A stretch of DNA of 49,644 nt, taken from positions 1-49,644 of the forward strand of contig DUNQ01000079.1 in NCBI GenBank assembly GCA_012839325.1, written 5' to 3'. The notes beneath the pieces were generated by a model that was given only the letters and a program-made list of their open reading frames with translations, was not told where the DNA came from and made no database searches. Origin of the DNA: Candidatus Cloacimonadota bacterium (GTDB lineage: Bacteria; Cloacimonadota; Cloacimonadia; Cloacimonadales; Cloacimonadaceae). Every line of letters begins with the position of its first letter. The stretch's first letter is position 1. Positions 30,719-39,279 of the stretch are shown in pieces. The translations under genes were made by a program, and so were the position numbers.

Positions 30719-31897
30719 ATGAGCATATTGAAAAAGTGCTTCGATTATACGGAGGCGCGCAAGGCAATTGCTATGGGTTATTATCCTTATTTCAGAGAGA
30801 TAACTTCCGAGCAAGATACTGAAGTGATCTGCAACGGCAAGAAGATGTTGATGATGGGCTCAAACAGCTATCTCGGACTCACAAACCATCCCAAGGTGAT
30901 TGAGGCAGGAGTAGCAGCGCTCAAGAAATACGGCAGCGGATGCGCCGGCAGCAGGTTCTTAAACGGAACCTTAGACATACACATCGAGCTGGAAGAAAAG
31001 CTCGCCGATCTCGTTGGCAAAGAGGCTTGCCTGGCATATCCCACCGGATATCAAGCAAATCTCGGTTGCATCTCGGCGATTGTGGGCAGAGGCGAATACA
31101 TCGTGATAGACAAGTATGACCACGCTTCCATCATTGACGGCTGCTTGCTCTCGGATGGAACGATGCTTCGCTACAATCACAACGACATGAAGTCTCTCGA
31201 AAAGTGTTTAATAAGAGCAGATGGCAAGCCGGCTCTCATCGTGGTGGACGGCATATTCTCCATGGAAGGAGACATCGCCAATCTGCCCGAGATATCTGAG
31301 CTGGCAGAGCGCTACGGCGCGAACCTAATGGTAGATGAAGCCCACTCCTTAGGGGTTTTGGGCAAGAGAGGCGCCGGAGCCGCAGAACACTTCGGACTCA
31401 CCGAAAAGACGGACTTCATCATGGGAACATTCAGCAAGACCTTGGCATCCGTAGGCGGCTTTATCGCAGCGGACGAGCCTTTGATCCACTATCTGAAACA
31501 CAAATCCCGCGCGCTGATCTTCAGTGCATCCTTGCCACCGGCATCCACCGCAAGCGTGATCGCCGCTTTAGAGATCATGGAAGAAGAGCCCGAGCGCATG
31601 ACGCAACTCTGGGAAAACACAGACTATATGATGAAAGAATTCAAAGCCATGGGCTACGACACAGGCACGAGCTGTACACCCGTAATTCCTCTGCACGTAG
31701 GCGATATGATGACCGCATTCAGGATGTGGAGTCGTCTCAGCGATGAGGGAGTTTTCATCAATCCCGTAATCCCGCCCGCAGTACCGCCAAACAGCTGTCT
31801 GATCCGCTGTTCCTTTATGTCCACCCACACTCGCGAACAACTGGATATGGCGCTGGACAAGTTCCGCAAAATAGGCAAAGAAATTGGAATCATATAA
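30719..31897 (+). CDS. spt: Alpha-oxoamine synthase, probably serine palmitoyltransferase
   Basis: This PLP enzyme of 392 residues condenses an amino acid with an acyl-CoA. The PLP lysine is Lys240 in GTFSKTLASVGG; VDEAHSLGVLG holds the cofactor-binding Asp/His. The N-terminal region (AMGYYPYFREITSEQDTEV, MMGSNSYLGLTNHPKVIEA, GSGCAGSRFLNGTLDIHIELE) closely resembles bacterial serine palmitoyltransferases of Bacteroidetes, which make 3-ketosphinganine. Bacterial SPTs are soluble, as this appears to be. Alternatives are 8-amino-7-oxononanoate synthase or a Kbl paralogue. There is no biotin gene nearby and a Kbl is already encoded at 8222. The GAGGA site precedes the ATG. Confidence 0.72.
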   Translation: MSILKKCFDYTEARKAIAMGYYPYFREITSEQDTEVICNGKKMLMMGSNSYLGLTNHPKVIEAGVAALKKYGSGCAGSRFLNGTLDIHIELEEKLADLVGKEACLAYPTGYQANLGCISAIVGRGEYIVIDKYDHASIIDGCLLSDGTMLRYNHNDMKSLEKCLIRADGKPALIVVDGIFSMEGDIANLPEISELAERYGANLMVDEAHSLGVLGKRGAGAAEHFGLTEKTDFIMGTFSKTLASVGGFIAADEPLIHYLKHKSRALIFSASLPPASTASVIAALEIMEEEPERMTQLWENTDYMMKEFKAMGYDTGTSCTPVIPLHVGDMMTAFRMWSRLSDEGVFINPVIPPAVPPNSCLIRCSFMSTHTREQLDMALDKFRKIGKEIGII

Positions 31898-31914
31898 GAT
31901 TAAAGAATCTATAC

Positions 31915-31943
31915 TTGACAAAAACAGAGTAAATTTAATGATG
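31915..31943 (+). promoter_or_regulatory. Candidate pckA promoter
   Basis: TTGACA (31915-31920) is followed after 15-17 nt by TAATGA / ATGATG, about 46 nt upstream of the pckA ATG. The -35 box is perfect and the -10 is weak. Confidence 0.45.
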
Positions 31944-31989
31944 AATACAAATAACATAGCATATTAATGCCGCCAACAATGGAGGAAAA

Positions 31990-33720
31990 ATGGCAAGTAA
32001 AAGTACTTACGAGTATTACAAGAATCTAAAAGACATGTCTCCGATTCGCGCAATTGCCGAGACATTGATGAACAACCATGCCGTGCGCAAGATCGACATC
32101 CGCGAAGCATATGAAATGGCAAAGAAGCAAAACGGTGTAACCATCACCGATATCCCCATGTGCAAAGAGTTTGTGGAACTCCACAACCTCCCGAAAGATG
32201 CCAAAGTAATCGTGGATAACCATGGAAATATCATAGGCAGAACCGCAAAGGCAAGACGTTTTTACAATCGCGAAGACACCAGCCGCAAGAACAAACTTGA
32301 AGGCGACCTCCGCGAAGCTGTCTGGCAGATGCAGCAATATCCGCTCATCAAAGCCGAAGCCGTTTTGGGCATGGATAAAGATCTCATGATCAAAGCTACT
32401 TTCGTCACCACCGAAAGCGACGCTGCGAACGTATTCCACTGGCTTTTGAACTTCCAGCCTTACGATTCAGTGAAGGAAGAATATGAATCAAGTCCCATAC
32501 TGCCCATTCAGGATATCATCCTAATTGCATTCAACGAATGGACTTGCGACGACCCTTATTACAACAACGTTGGCGCTCCTCAATTGGCACTCGTGGAAGA
32601 AAAACACAATGTGATGGTCAACCTCGGCATGCGCTATTTTGGCGAAAGAAAGAAAGGCACGCTCACCATGGGCTGGACGAGCGGAATCAGAATTGGAATG
32701 GCTGCTTGCCACGGCGGAATCAAAGAGATTGATTTCGGCACCTGCAACGACAGCAAATATCATGACTTAGGCAAGCGCTCTATCGCTTTCTACGGACTTT
32801 CCGGAACAGGAAAATCCAGTCATACTAACGCCCATGACAACGGCGGAACCCTTCCCGAAGGCTTCTCCAAAGTTGTTTTGCACGACGACGCCTTCCAGAT
32901 CGACCTGGAAAACAAGCTTTGCCGTGCCTGGGAACCCACACTTTTTGATAAGACGGACTCCCGCCCAATCGGCCATCCGGACTGGGACTATGCCCTTGCA
33001 CTCATGAACCACAGCGTTCTTGATATCGATGGCAAGCGCATCCCTGCGGGTCAAGACCTGCGCAATCCAAACGGTCGTGCGCTCTTAGACCGCGGGCTCT
33101 TGGGTAATTATGTAAACCGTTGCTCTTTCCCTCAAGCCCTTATCTGGCTTATGAAAGACAGCGTTTTGCCTCCCGTTCTCAAGCTCGATAACAAATATCT
33201 GGCAATCGCAATGGGCGCAGCGCTCATGACTCAGCGCAACAGAGCCGAAAACGTGACTGAAGAAGAACTCAACAGGCTTGTTTTTGAGCCTTTTGCCAAT
33301 CCCTTCCGCGTTTATGAACTCCATCGCGACGTGAATGCATTCCTCGCCGTTGCCGATAACGGAGCGAATTTCTATTGCTTCAACTCACACGGCTATTGGA
33401 AAAATTCCAACGACGATCTGGAAAAGATTCCGCTACAGACCTCGCTCACCCTGCAAACTGCCATCCTCACCGATGCAATTGAATGGGAAGCCTGGGAAGC
33501 ACTGCCCGGCGCGATGATCCCCACGCGTGAATCGATCGAAAAGATCCTGCCCGGATTTTATGACAGATATGATCCCGACAAACGTGGTAACATCAAAGAA
33601 TATCACGAGCTTCTGAAGAACAGATTCCAGCAGCGCATTGACTTTATCTCTTCCAGCGACATTCAGGAAACGCCGGAAAACTTCAATGCATTGCTCAATG
33701 CACTTCAGCTCAAAATATAA
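31990..33720 (+). CDS. pckA: Phosphoenolpyruvate carboxykinase (ATP-type)
   Basis: The enzyme interconverts oxaloacetate plus ATP with PEP, CO2 and ADP, for gluconeogenesis or, in fermenters, anaplerosis. The 576-residue protein has the kinase-1a P-loop GLSGTGKSS (269-277), the kinase-2-like HDDAFQID (about 298) and PEP-binding residues in the FYGLSG and RNP region. An N-terminal extension of about 40 residues relative to typical PckA (~530) includes the SPIRAIAETLMNNHAVRK segment. The sequence is a divergent ATP-PEPCK, so some family members outside PckA cannot be excluded. GGAGG precedes the ATG. It ends at a strong terminator. Confidence 0.9.
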   Translation: MASKSTYEYYKNLKDMSPIRAIAETLMNNHAVRKIDIREAYEMAKKQNGVTITDIPMCKEFVELHNLPKDAKVIVDNHGNIIGRTAKARRFYNREDTSRKNKLEGDLREAVWQMQQYPLIKAEAVLGMDKDLMIKATFVTTESDAANVFHWLLNFQPYDSVKEEYESSPILPIQDIILIAFNEWTCDDPYYNNVGAPQLALVEEKHNVMVNLGMRYFGERKKGTLTMGWTSGIRIGMAACHGGIKEIDFGTCNDSKYHDLGKRSIAFYGLSGTGKSSHTNAHDNGGTLPEGFSKVVLHDDAFQIDLENKLCRAWEPTLFDKTDSRPIGHPDWDYALALMNHSVLDIDGKRIPAGQDLRNPNGRALLDRGLLGNYVNRCSFPQALIWLMKDSVLPPVLKLDNKYLAIAMGAALMTQRNRAENVTEEELNRLVFEPFANPFRVYELHRDVNAFLAVADNGANFYCFNSHGYWKNSNDDLEKIPLQTSLTLQTAILTDAIEWEAWEALPGAMIPTRESIEKILPGFYDRYDPDKRGNIKEYHELLKNRFQQRIDFISSSDIQETPENFNALLNALQLKI

Positions 33721-33740
33721 CAGACAAACAAATACTCCTC

Positions 33741-33772
33741 AGCGGGTCGAAGTAATTTGACCCGCTTTTTTT
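33741..33772 (+). terminator. Rho-independent terminator of pckA
   Basis: AGCGGGTC (33741-33748) pairs with GACCCGCT (33759-33766) around a 10-nt loop, followed by seven T. Confidence 0.92.
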
Positions 33773-33794
33773 GTGCAAATTTCGTGCTTTTTCT

Positions 33795-33896
33795 ATGCCT
33801 TCCTTATTGGGTTCTGGTGATGATATGGTCATGATGTGGTCATAGGCATGAGCATATCATAAGCGGAGGGTGAGCTGTAATGTATAGGGAAGGCAT
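33795..33896. repeat. Nested long palindrome, copy P2
   Basis: Outer arms 33795-33807 and 33884-33896 pair over 13 bp with one wobble. Inner arms 33820-33833 and 33847-33860 (ATGATATGGTCATG / CATGAGCATATCAT) pair with one mismatch. Compared with P1 at 22664, a G-C pair in the inner stem has become A-T, which preserves pairing. Both copies lie just 3' of a plus-strand gene. Confidence 0.8.
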
Positions 33897-34065
33897 GGGG
33901 TTAGAGATGATTGCTGTCATTGTTCATGAGGATTTGTAAGAAAAGTGCAAAATAAACCTACAAAAAGAGCAAAATGATTAGAGCCTTCCAAGCTGAGAAT
34001 CCTCTCAAAAAACCAAGAAAAAAGCATTATTCCACCCAAAAGCTGAAAAAGGCTATAAACATAGT

Positions 34066-34093
34066 TGACAGATTTGAGAGTTCAAATAAATAG
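34066..34093 (+). promoter_or_regulatory. Candidate promoter of the pgs operon
   Basis: TTGACA (34066-34071) and TAAATA (34088-34093) are separated by 16 nt. The distance to pgsB (about 210 nt) is long, so other promoters closer to the gene remain possible. Confidence 0.35.
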
Positions 34094-34306
34094 TCAATTC
34101 GTGATTTTATTTTAAAAGTCGTAAATTGTCCCTTTAAGATAAAATCCAAACGGTGTCAGATCGTGTTTCGGCTTCAGGTATGCATATAGCAAGAAAATAC
34201 TCATGGAATCGGAATAGATATTGCACCATGTAAAGACTATGCAGGACTTTTTGTTTTAAGCAGTCTTGTAATTAGCTGCCACAGAATTTTAACATAGAGG
34301 ATATAG

Positions 34307-35500
34307 ATGATAATACTGATCATTGCGACCCTTATCCTAATCGGAAATTGGATATTGGAATATCGCAGACACAGCCGAAAAGTTGCGGCTATCCCCATCC
34401 GCATCCATGTTAACGGCACCCGGGGAAAATCCAGCGTTACTCGTCTTATCGCCGCCGGACTCAGAGCCGGCAATGTGAAGACAGTCGCAAAAATAACGGG
34501 CACACAACCCAGAGTTGTGCTCTCTGATGGCAGAGAAGCCGCTATTATTCGCTTGCAAGGCGCAAACATTATCGAGCAGAAGTATATCTTCCGCTATGCC
34601 GCCACTCAAAATCCCGACGCAATCGTAATCGAATGTATGGCAGTTAATCCGGTTTTCCAATGGATTACAGAGCGTAAGTTCGTGAAAAGCACAATCTCCG
34701 TGATCACGAACTGTCGCCCTGACCATCTCGACCAGATGGGCAGCACGGTGCAGAGCGTGACGATGAGCCTTTCAAACACAATCCCTAAAAACGGCGTGTG
34801 TTTCACGGCTGAAAATCAACAATTCGGCATCCTGAAAAAGATTGCCGATCAGCGTAATTGCAAGATACACAAGATACTTCCTACGGATGTTACTGACGAG
34901 GAAATGAGTAAATTCAGCCATATCGAACACAAAGATAATGTTCAATTGGCTTTAGCGGTGTGTGCAGAAGCGGGTGTATCTCGCGAGATCGCGTTGAAGG
35001 GAATGCAAGAGGCAACCCCGGATCCGGGAGCGCTGAAGAAATATATCATCCCGGATAGAGACAAGGACATCCATTTCTATAATGTTTTTGCAGCAAACGA
35101 CCCGGAATCAACCGTTTACATTTACAATCTAATTACAAAAAACCTTGTAGATGCAGAGACTTTTGTGATCCTGAACTCTCGTGCAGACCGTCTCTTCCGC
35201 TCGCAACAGCTGATAGACGCTCTTGAGGAAGTGGATTATGATTATCTCTTGCTCACCGGCGAGATAGTGGATAAGGTAATAGACTATGCACATAGCAAAG
35301 GCATCTCAAAAGATAGAGTGTTTGCAATGGGTCAGCCTCTGCCGGAAGATGTCTATAACAAGGTTTGGGAATTGGCGAAGACCGAAGCTCACGTTTTGGG
35401 CATAGGCAATATCGCCGGAGAAGTAAATTATGGTGCGCAGCTCGTTGCTCACTTCAAACATAAACAAGAAAAATTAAATAAAGGAGCTGGTCGTGGTTGA
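34307..35500 (+). CDS. pgsB: Poly-gamma-glutamate synthase PgsB (Mur-ligase family)
   Basis: PgsB/CapB is the ATP-dependent ligase that polymerises glutamate through gamma-peptide bonds, at the inner face of the membrane. The 397-residue protein starts with a membrane anchor (MIILIIATLILIGNWILEY) and has the P-loop NGTRGKSS (36-43), a SVTRLIAAGLRAG helix, AVNPVFQWITERK and the VITNCRPDHLDQMG segment, the hallmark of CapB. It is a member of the Mur ligase superfamily. Its end overlaps pgsC by 8 nt. Confidence 0.93.
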   Translation: MIILIIATLILIGNWILEYRRHSRKVAAIPIRIHVNGTRGKSSVTRLIAAGLRAGNVKTVAKITGTQPRVVLSDGREAAIIRLQGANIIEQKYIFRYAATQNPDAIVIECMAVNPVFQWITERKFVKSTISVITNCRPDHLDQMGSTVQSVTMSLSNTIPKNGVCFTAENQQFGILKKIADQRNCKIHKILPTDVTDEEMSKFSHIEHKDNVQLALAVCAEAGVSREIALKGMQEATPDPGALKKYIIPDRDKDIHFYNVFAANDPESTVYIYNLITKNLVDAETFVILNSRADRLFRSQQLIDALEEVDYDYLLLTGEIVDKVIDYAHSKGISKDRVFAMGQPLPEDVYNKVWELAKTEAHVLGIGNIAGEVNYGAQLVAHFKHKQEKLNKGAGRG

Positions 35501-35948
35501 AGCAGTAGTGCAAGCCGCAGTTGGAATCGGCGTAATAATTAGTCTGATCTTTTCGGAATTTTTGGGAGCGAGTGCCGGCGGAATCGTCGTTCCGGGATAC
35601 ATCGCTCTGTATCTTGATAGACCAATGCAGATTTTGGGGACGCTCATAATCAGCTTGCTAACTTGGGGCATTATCCGCCTGGTTAGTCAATTCACCTTAC
35701 TTTTTGGAAGGCGCAGGATGGTGCTGAGTATCTTAGTTGGCTTCATCTTGGGCTGGGCATCCCGCCTCTTGGTTTTTCATGATATCACAATCCATCAGCT
35801 CCAGATGCAGTCCATCGGATACATCATTCCGGGGCTCATCGCAAACTGGTTTGAGCGCCAAGGCTTTTGGAAAACATTCTCTACCATGGGGATAGCCGCC
35901 GTTCTGGTGCGCCTCGCGCTCATGGTAGTATTCCGCGGGGAGGTATAA
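35493..35948 (+). CDS. pgsC: Poly-gamma-glutamate system membrane protein PgsC
   Basis: PgsC/CapC forms the membrane complex with PgsB needed for polymer synthesis. The 151-residue protein has about five hydrophobic helices and the CapC signature FLGASAGGIVVPGYIALYLDRP. Its start is GTG at 35493, supported by AGGAG, and overlaps the pgsB stop. The C-terminus ends close to pgsW (1 nt apart), so the three are one operon. Confidence 0.92.
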   Translation: MVEAVVQAAVGIGVIISLIFSEFLGASAGGIVVPGYIALYLDRPMQILGTLIISLLTWGIIRLVSQFTLLFGRRRMVLSILVGFILGWASRLLVFHDITIHQLQMQSIGYIIPGLIANWFERQGFWKTFSTMGIAAVLVRLALMVVFRGEV

Positions 35949-35949
35949 T

Positions 35950-37065
35950 ATGTATCGCCCAAATCTTAAATCAACTTGGTCGCTTATTGCCTTACTCGTG
36001 CTCTCGGTGGTGCTGTATATCATCGCCACATCAAACAAGGTGGAAATCCAAGCAAATCACTACGATGAAAAGCTTGCGGCAGTGGAGCTTATGCAAGATT
36101 ACTTAGATGTGCTCAAGCAAGAAATAATCGCTCGTGATATAGATATCGATCCCATCAATGATCCCTCCGGCTCAGGAATGATAGGACACAGACTCTCTTC
36201 CATTACCACAGATAGAGGCTTGCTCTCTGAAAAGCGTGCTGCGATCAATCCGAATATCGCCGCAATCTTTGTGGAAGAGCTCAGTCGCGTTAAACCCGGT
36301 GAAAAGATTGCAGTGGGCATAACGGGAAGCAACCCTTCGGTGAACCTCGCTCTGTATGCCGCAATCACCATTTTGAAGCTGGATCCCACCATCATAGTTT
36401 CGCTCTCCTCGGCGTCTTATGGCGCAAACCGAGAGGAACTCACTTGGCTGGACATGGAAACCATATTAAAAGATAAAGGCTTGCTGGACTTCGGCGCTTC
36501 CTATGCCTCGATAGGCGGAAGTGAAGACCGCGGTGTGGGGCTTTCAGACTTTGGGCTGAATTCACTCAGAGAAGCCATGAGCAGAAACAATGTGCCGCTC
36601 ATCCTTGGCAGTAGCTTGGAAGAAAATATCGATATGCGTATGCAGGCTTATGAAAAAGAAGTGGATAAGATAAACCGCTATAGGCTGTTCGTTAATATCG
36701 GCGCAGGTCTTGCAAACGTTGGCAGTGAGCCGAATGCACGCCTCATCCCGGAAGGGCTGAATACCCGTCTCGCCGAACGCGAATTTGAAAAAGAAGGCGT
36801 GATGATGAAGATGGCAAAGCAAAATGTGCAAATCCTGAATTTCAGAAGAATACTTAGATGGGCAGACAAATATGAGCTCAATCTCTCTTGGGATGAAGTG
36901 CCGCATATAGGTGAAGGCAAAGTATTTAGCCACACTGTAAACAATGTCACCGTCGCCACGATCTGCCTCATCCTGCAACTTGCAGCCATCATAGTTGTCA
37001 TCGTTTTTGACAGACACGATCGCAGGTTCATGGCAAACATCGTTGACCCTGATGAAGAATTATAG
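35950..37065 (+). CDS. pgsW: Poly-gamma-glutamate system protein PgsW
   Basis: The 371-residue protein is found beside pgsB and pgsC in diderm bacteria that lack the Bacillus PgsA/CapA. It has an N-terminal membrane helix (about 10-28), a large periplasmic domain with GEKIAVGITGSNPSVNLALYAA (about 118-139) and GASYASIGGSEDRGVGL, and a second membrane helix near the C-terminus (about 333-353). The short tail after it is probably cytoplasmic. It could have an active role in polymer release or export; function has not been shown. GGGAGG precedes its ATG. Confidence 0.85.
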   Translation: MYRPNLKSTWSLIALLVLSVVLYIIATSNKVEIQANHYDEKLAAVELMQDYLDVLKQEIIARDIDIDPINDPSGSGMIGHRLSSITTDRGLLSEKRAAINPNIAAIFVEELSRVKPGEKIAVGITGSNPSVNLALYAAITILKLDPTIIVSLSSASYGANREELTWLDMETILKDKGLLDFGASYASIGGSEDRGVGLSDFGLNSLREAMSRNNVPLILGSSLEENIDMRMQAYEKEVDKINRYRLFVNIGAGLANVGSEPNARLIPEGLNTRLAEREFEKEGVMMKMAKQNVQILNFRRILRWADKYELNLSWDEVPHIGEGKVFSHTVNNVTVATICLILQLAAIIVVIVFDRHDRRFMANIVDPDEEL

Positions 37066-37080
37066 GAGAATATTTTATAA

Positions 37081-37908
37081 ATGACTAAAAGACTGTATGT
37101 AGTGCTAATTTTCTGCCTCATGGCTTTAGGCGGCTATGCGCAGGAATATAGAACCAAAATCATGGAATTTGAAAATCCCGGCAATCGCCGTATACATAAC
37201 GTTGGCGATTCAAGACACTGGTATTATCGCGGTAAGCCGGAAAAGAGCATGACGCTCAAAACTGATGGCGTCAAGCGTATCCAGGTGCGCAGCTTCAGCC
37301 TCGAAAGGATCAAAAAGCCGCAGATCATCCTCATTATCAACAAGAAGAGACACAGCTTTGATCTCACTTATAAAGAGTTTGATGAAGGCTATCACGTTTA
37401 TGAAGATTTTGAGGCGGATATCCCCGAAGATGCAGAGAGCATTGAAGTGCTTTGCTATCAGCGCAGTATGTATATGCGTGCCTATGAGATGGCGGAAGTG
37501 AAGCCAAAGCCGAAGCCAAAGGCTCCGCGTGCGCCAAATAGGCAGATTCTGGCTCATGCCGGTATGATTGATCTGAGCCATAACAATACTACCAGTGAGT
37601 ATTATGCCTTCAACCCCACTCAGGCATTTAGATTCAAGCACAATAACAAGCGTGATGCGATAGTATATATCCGCGCACGTCTCACGGATCGCACGCTTCC
37701 CGTCTTCGGACTCTATCAGGATGGCGAGCTGATCAAAACGGTTGAATTCAGCCTGGCGAGAACCAATAAATACACGGCTCAGGGTGTGAAATATCTCAGC
37801 ACGGGAAAGAAGATAGACTTGCCGGAAAATCCCGGTAGCAGTGAATTTGAGCTGAGAGCTTTGAGCGATCATCTCTTCATGGCACGTCCTGTATTTATCA
37901 GTAATTAA
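37081..37908 (+). CDS. Secreted protein of the pgs locus, unknown function
   Basis: I do not recognise a family for this 275-residue protein. It has a signal peptide (MTKRLYVVLIFCLMALGGYAQ). The mature part is rich in charged and aromatic beta-strand residues. A first half (about 22-140) includes GVKRIQVRSFSLERIKKPQIILII. A proline-lysine linker (KPKPKPKAPRAPNRQ, about 140-155) leads to a second half (about 155-275). The two-part form suggests tandem beta-sandwiches in the periplasm or at the cell surface. It is 15 nt after pgsW and 9 nt before the barrel-like protein, so it is likely part of the same system. Confidence 0.7.
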   Translation: MTKRLYVVLIFCLMALGGYAQEYRTKIMEFENPGNRRIHNVGDSRHWYYRGKPEKSMTLKTDGVKRIQVRSFSLERIKKPQIILIINKKRHSFDLTYKEFDEGYHVYEDFEADIPEDAESIEVLCYQRSMYMRAYEMAEVKPKPKPKAPRAPNRQILAHAGMIDLSHNNTTSEYYAFNPTQAFRFKHNNKRDAIVYIRARLTDRTLPVFGLYQDGELIKTVEFSLARTNKYTAQGVKYLSTGKKIDLPENPGSSEFELRALSDHLFMARPVFISN

Positions 37909-37917
37909 GGGATAGAA

Positions 37918-38952
37918 ATGGCACTTTTGAAAGAAAGTAAATTCAAGACCGCGGCGTTTAGCCTTTGCCTTGTATTCATGCTCCTTGCGTGTGGCAGTCT
38001 TTCGGCTCAGCTGAAGACCGAAGTGCGCGTGGGAGCTTCATATACAGATAATCTCTTCCAGTTTTCGGATAACGACCTCAGTAGATGGAAAAACGGGGCT
38101 GAGAAGCTCTCCTATGCGAAGACCACCGATGATCTTGCGCTGTCTGCACAGCTGGATCTCGCTTATCCAATGCAGTATCGCTGGTGGACTTTCACGCCTT
38201 CCATCACGGGTAAAGTAAGCCAAAATGTAAGCAATACGGATAAGCACAGAACTGATGTCATCACGCGCTTTAGAGTGGATAGATACTATTGGAGTGCGTC
38301 TGCGATGTATGGTTATTATCCATATACTTATTACCGTCATTATACGGATACCGACGGCAGTGGCGAGCTCGAAAAGTATAGCTATCAGCGTAATCTCTAT
38401 CGAGCCGATGTCATCGCTCGCCCCATCAAAAATCTCACCGCTTTCGGCAACGTTCGCTATGAAAACATGTATTATAACGAGTATTTCACCGAGGCAGACG
38501 GGAATAGGACTACCGCGGAGCTGGGCGTGCGCTATGGCTTCCGTCCTTTCTCCGTGCAGGGGTCTTATGCCTTCCAAGACTTTGATAATACGGGATATAA
38601 GAAGGTGAATCGTGAAGATGCCGGCTATCAAGGCAATATCTACAGGGGTGTGCTGAGGATGAAAGCGATGCCTCTGAAAGGCGAAAGCACGAAGAAACAG
38701 AGCTGGGCGCCATATCTCGAACTCATCAAAGAAGATCGCTATTATCAAGGAGATAACGCCTATTATGGCAGCAGAGTATATAAGGTTTTTACAACCAAAG
38801 CAGGCATGGATTTCAAGCTAAAGCCTGGTCTTAATCTCTCCCTTGATTATCATCACATCAATAGGAGCGCTGAGGCGAGCAGTGCAACCATCATTCGAGC
38901 AAAAGAATTCAGCGAAAACAGAATCTCTACGACACTTAAATATAAGTTTTAA
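37918..38952 (+). CDS. Outer-membrane beta-barrel-like protein of the pgs locus
   Basis: The 344-residue protein has an N-terminal export signal (hydrophobic FSLCLVFMLLACGSLSAQ; the Cys may be a lipidation site). The rest consists of alternating short strands rich in Tyr, Arg and Asn: VRVGASYTDNLFQFS, WWTFTPSITGKVSQNV, SASAMYGYYPYTYYRHY, FGNVRYENMYYNEYF and LSLDYHHINRSAE. The C-terminal residue is Phe (STTLKYKF), as in outer-membrane barrels, which suggests an export channel. It follows pgsBCW and the secreted protein and is the natural candidate for the outer-membrane exit of the polymer. That role is inference; no family was recognised. Confidence 0.65.
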   Translation: MALLKESKFKTAAFSLCLVFMLLACGSLSAQLKTEVRVGASYTDNLFQFSDNDLSRWKNGAEKLSYAKTTDDLALSAQLDLAYPMQYRWWTFTPSITGKVSQNVSNTDKHRTDVITRFRVDRYYWSASAMYGYYPYTYYRHYTDTDGSGELEKYSYQRNLYRADVIARPIKNLTAFGNVRYENMYYNEYFTEADGNRTTAELGVRYGFRPFSVQGSYAFQDFDNTGYKKVNREDAGYQGNIYRGVLRMKAMPLKGESTKKQSWAPYLELIKEDRYYQGDNAYYGSRVYKVFTTKAGMDFKLKPGLNLSLDYHHINRSAEASSATIIRAKEFSENRISTTLKYKF

Positions 38953-38964
38953 GCGGAGGCGATA

Positions 38965-39279
38965 ATGATATATCGTTCAGAAAACAACAGGAAGAAGATC
39001 AAAGAGTTCTTTGATTTGGTCGAGAATAATAAAATCGAACTACGCTATTATAAAAACCCCGTCTTGGTATGGGGTAATGAGGATGGAACCTGCCATTACT
39101 CGCTCTGGGAAGAGGAGATCTTGGATAGATTCGGTCTGGAAAATGTAGAAGGGTGGGACTATAAAGAAGACCTGCTTTTTTGCCCGGACTGGGTGGCGGG
39201 AGAAGAAGAGGATGATCCCGATGAAGACATCGATGATGATGAAGATCTCGGCAAATTCATCCCCTTGGTTCGCAAATGA
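38965..39279 (+). CDS. Small acidic protein of unknown function
   Basis: The 104-residue protein is highly acidic, particularly at the end (VAGEEEDDPDEDIDDDEDLGKF, about 77-98), and has no signal peptide or membrane helix. The N-terminal part reads SENNRKKIKEFFDLVENNKIELRYYKNPVL, helical then strand-like, followed by an aromatic-rich middle (CHYSLWEEEILDRFG). The start at 38965 has GGAGG upstream. The stop overlaps gpsA by 4 nt. It resembles no family I recognise; the acidic tail could bind a cation or basic partner. Confidence 0.65.
   Translation: MIYRSENNRKKIKEFFDLVENNKIELRYYKNPVLVWGNEDGTCHYSLWEEEILDRFGLENVEGWDYKEDLLFCPDWVAGEEEDDPDEDIDDDEDLGKFIPLVRK

Larger units (their letters stand above)
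33773..34306. other. Gap between pckA and pgsB
   Basis: These 534 bp include the nested palindrome P2 (33795-33896). The rest is AT-rich, without coding frames of interest. TTGACA (34066-34071) with TAAATA 16 nt downstream is the best candidate promoter for the pgs operon, but it would leave a leader of about 200 nt. Confidence 0.5.

Noticed and set aside
34237-34569. 110-codon minus-strand frame at the pgsB start
   Set aside because: It is antisense to pgsB and has no promoter or ribosome-binding site.
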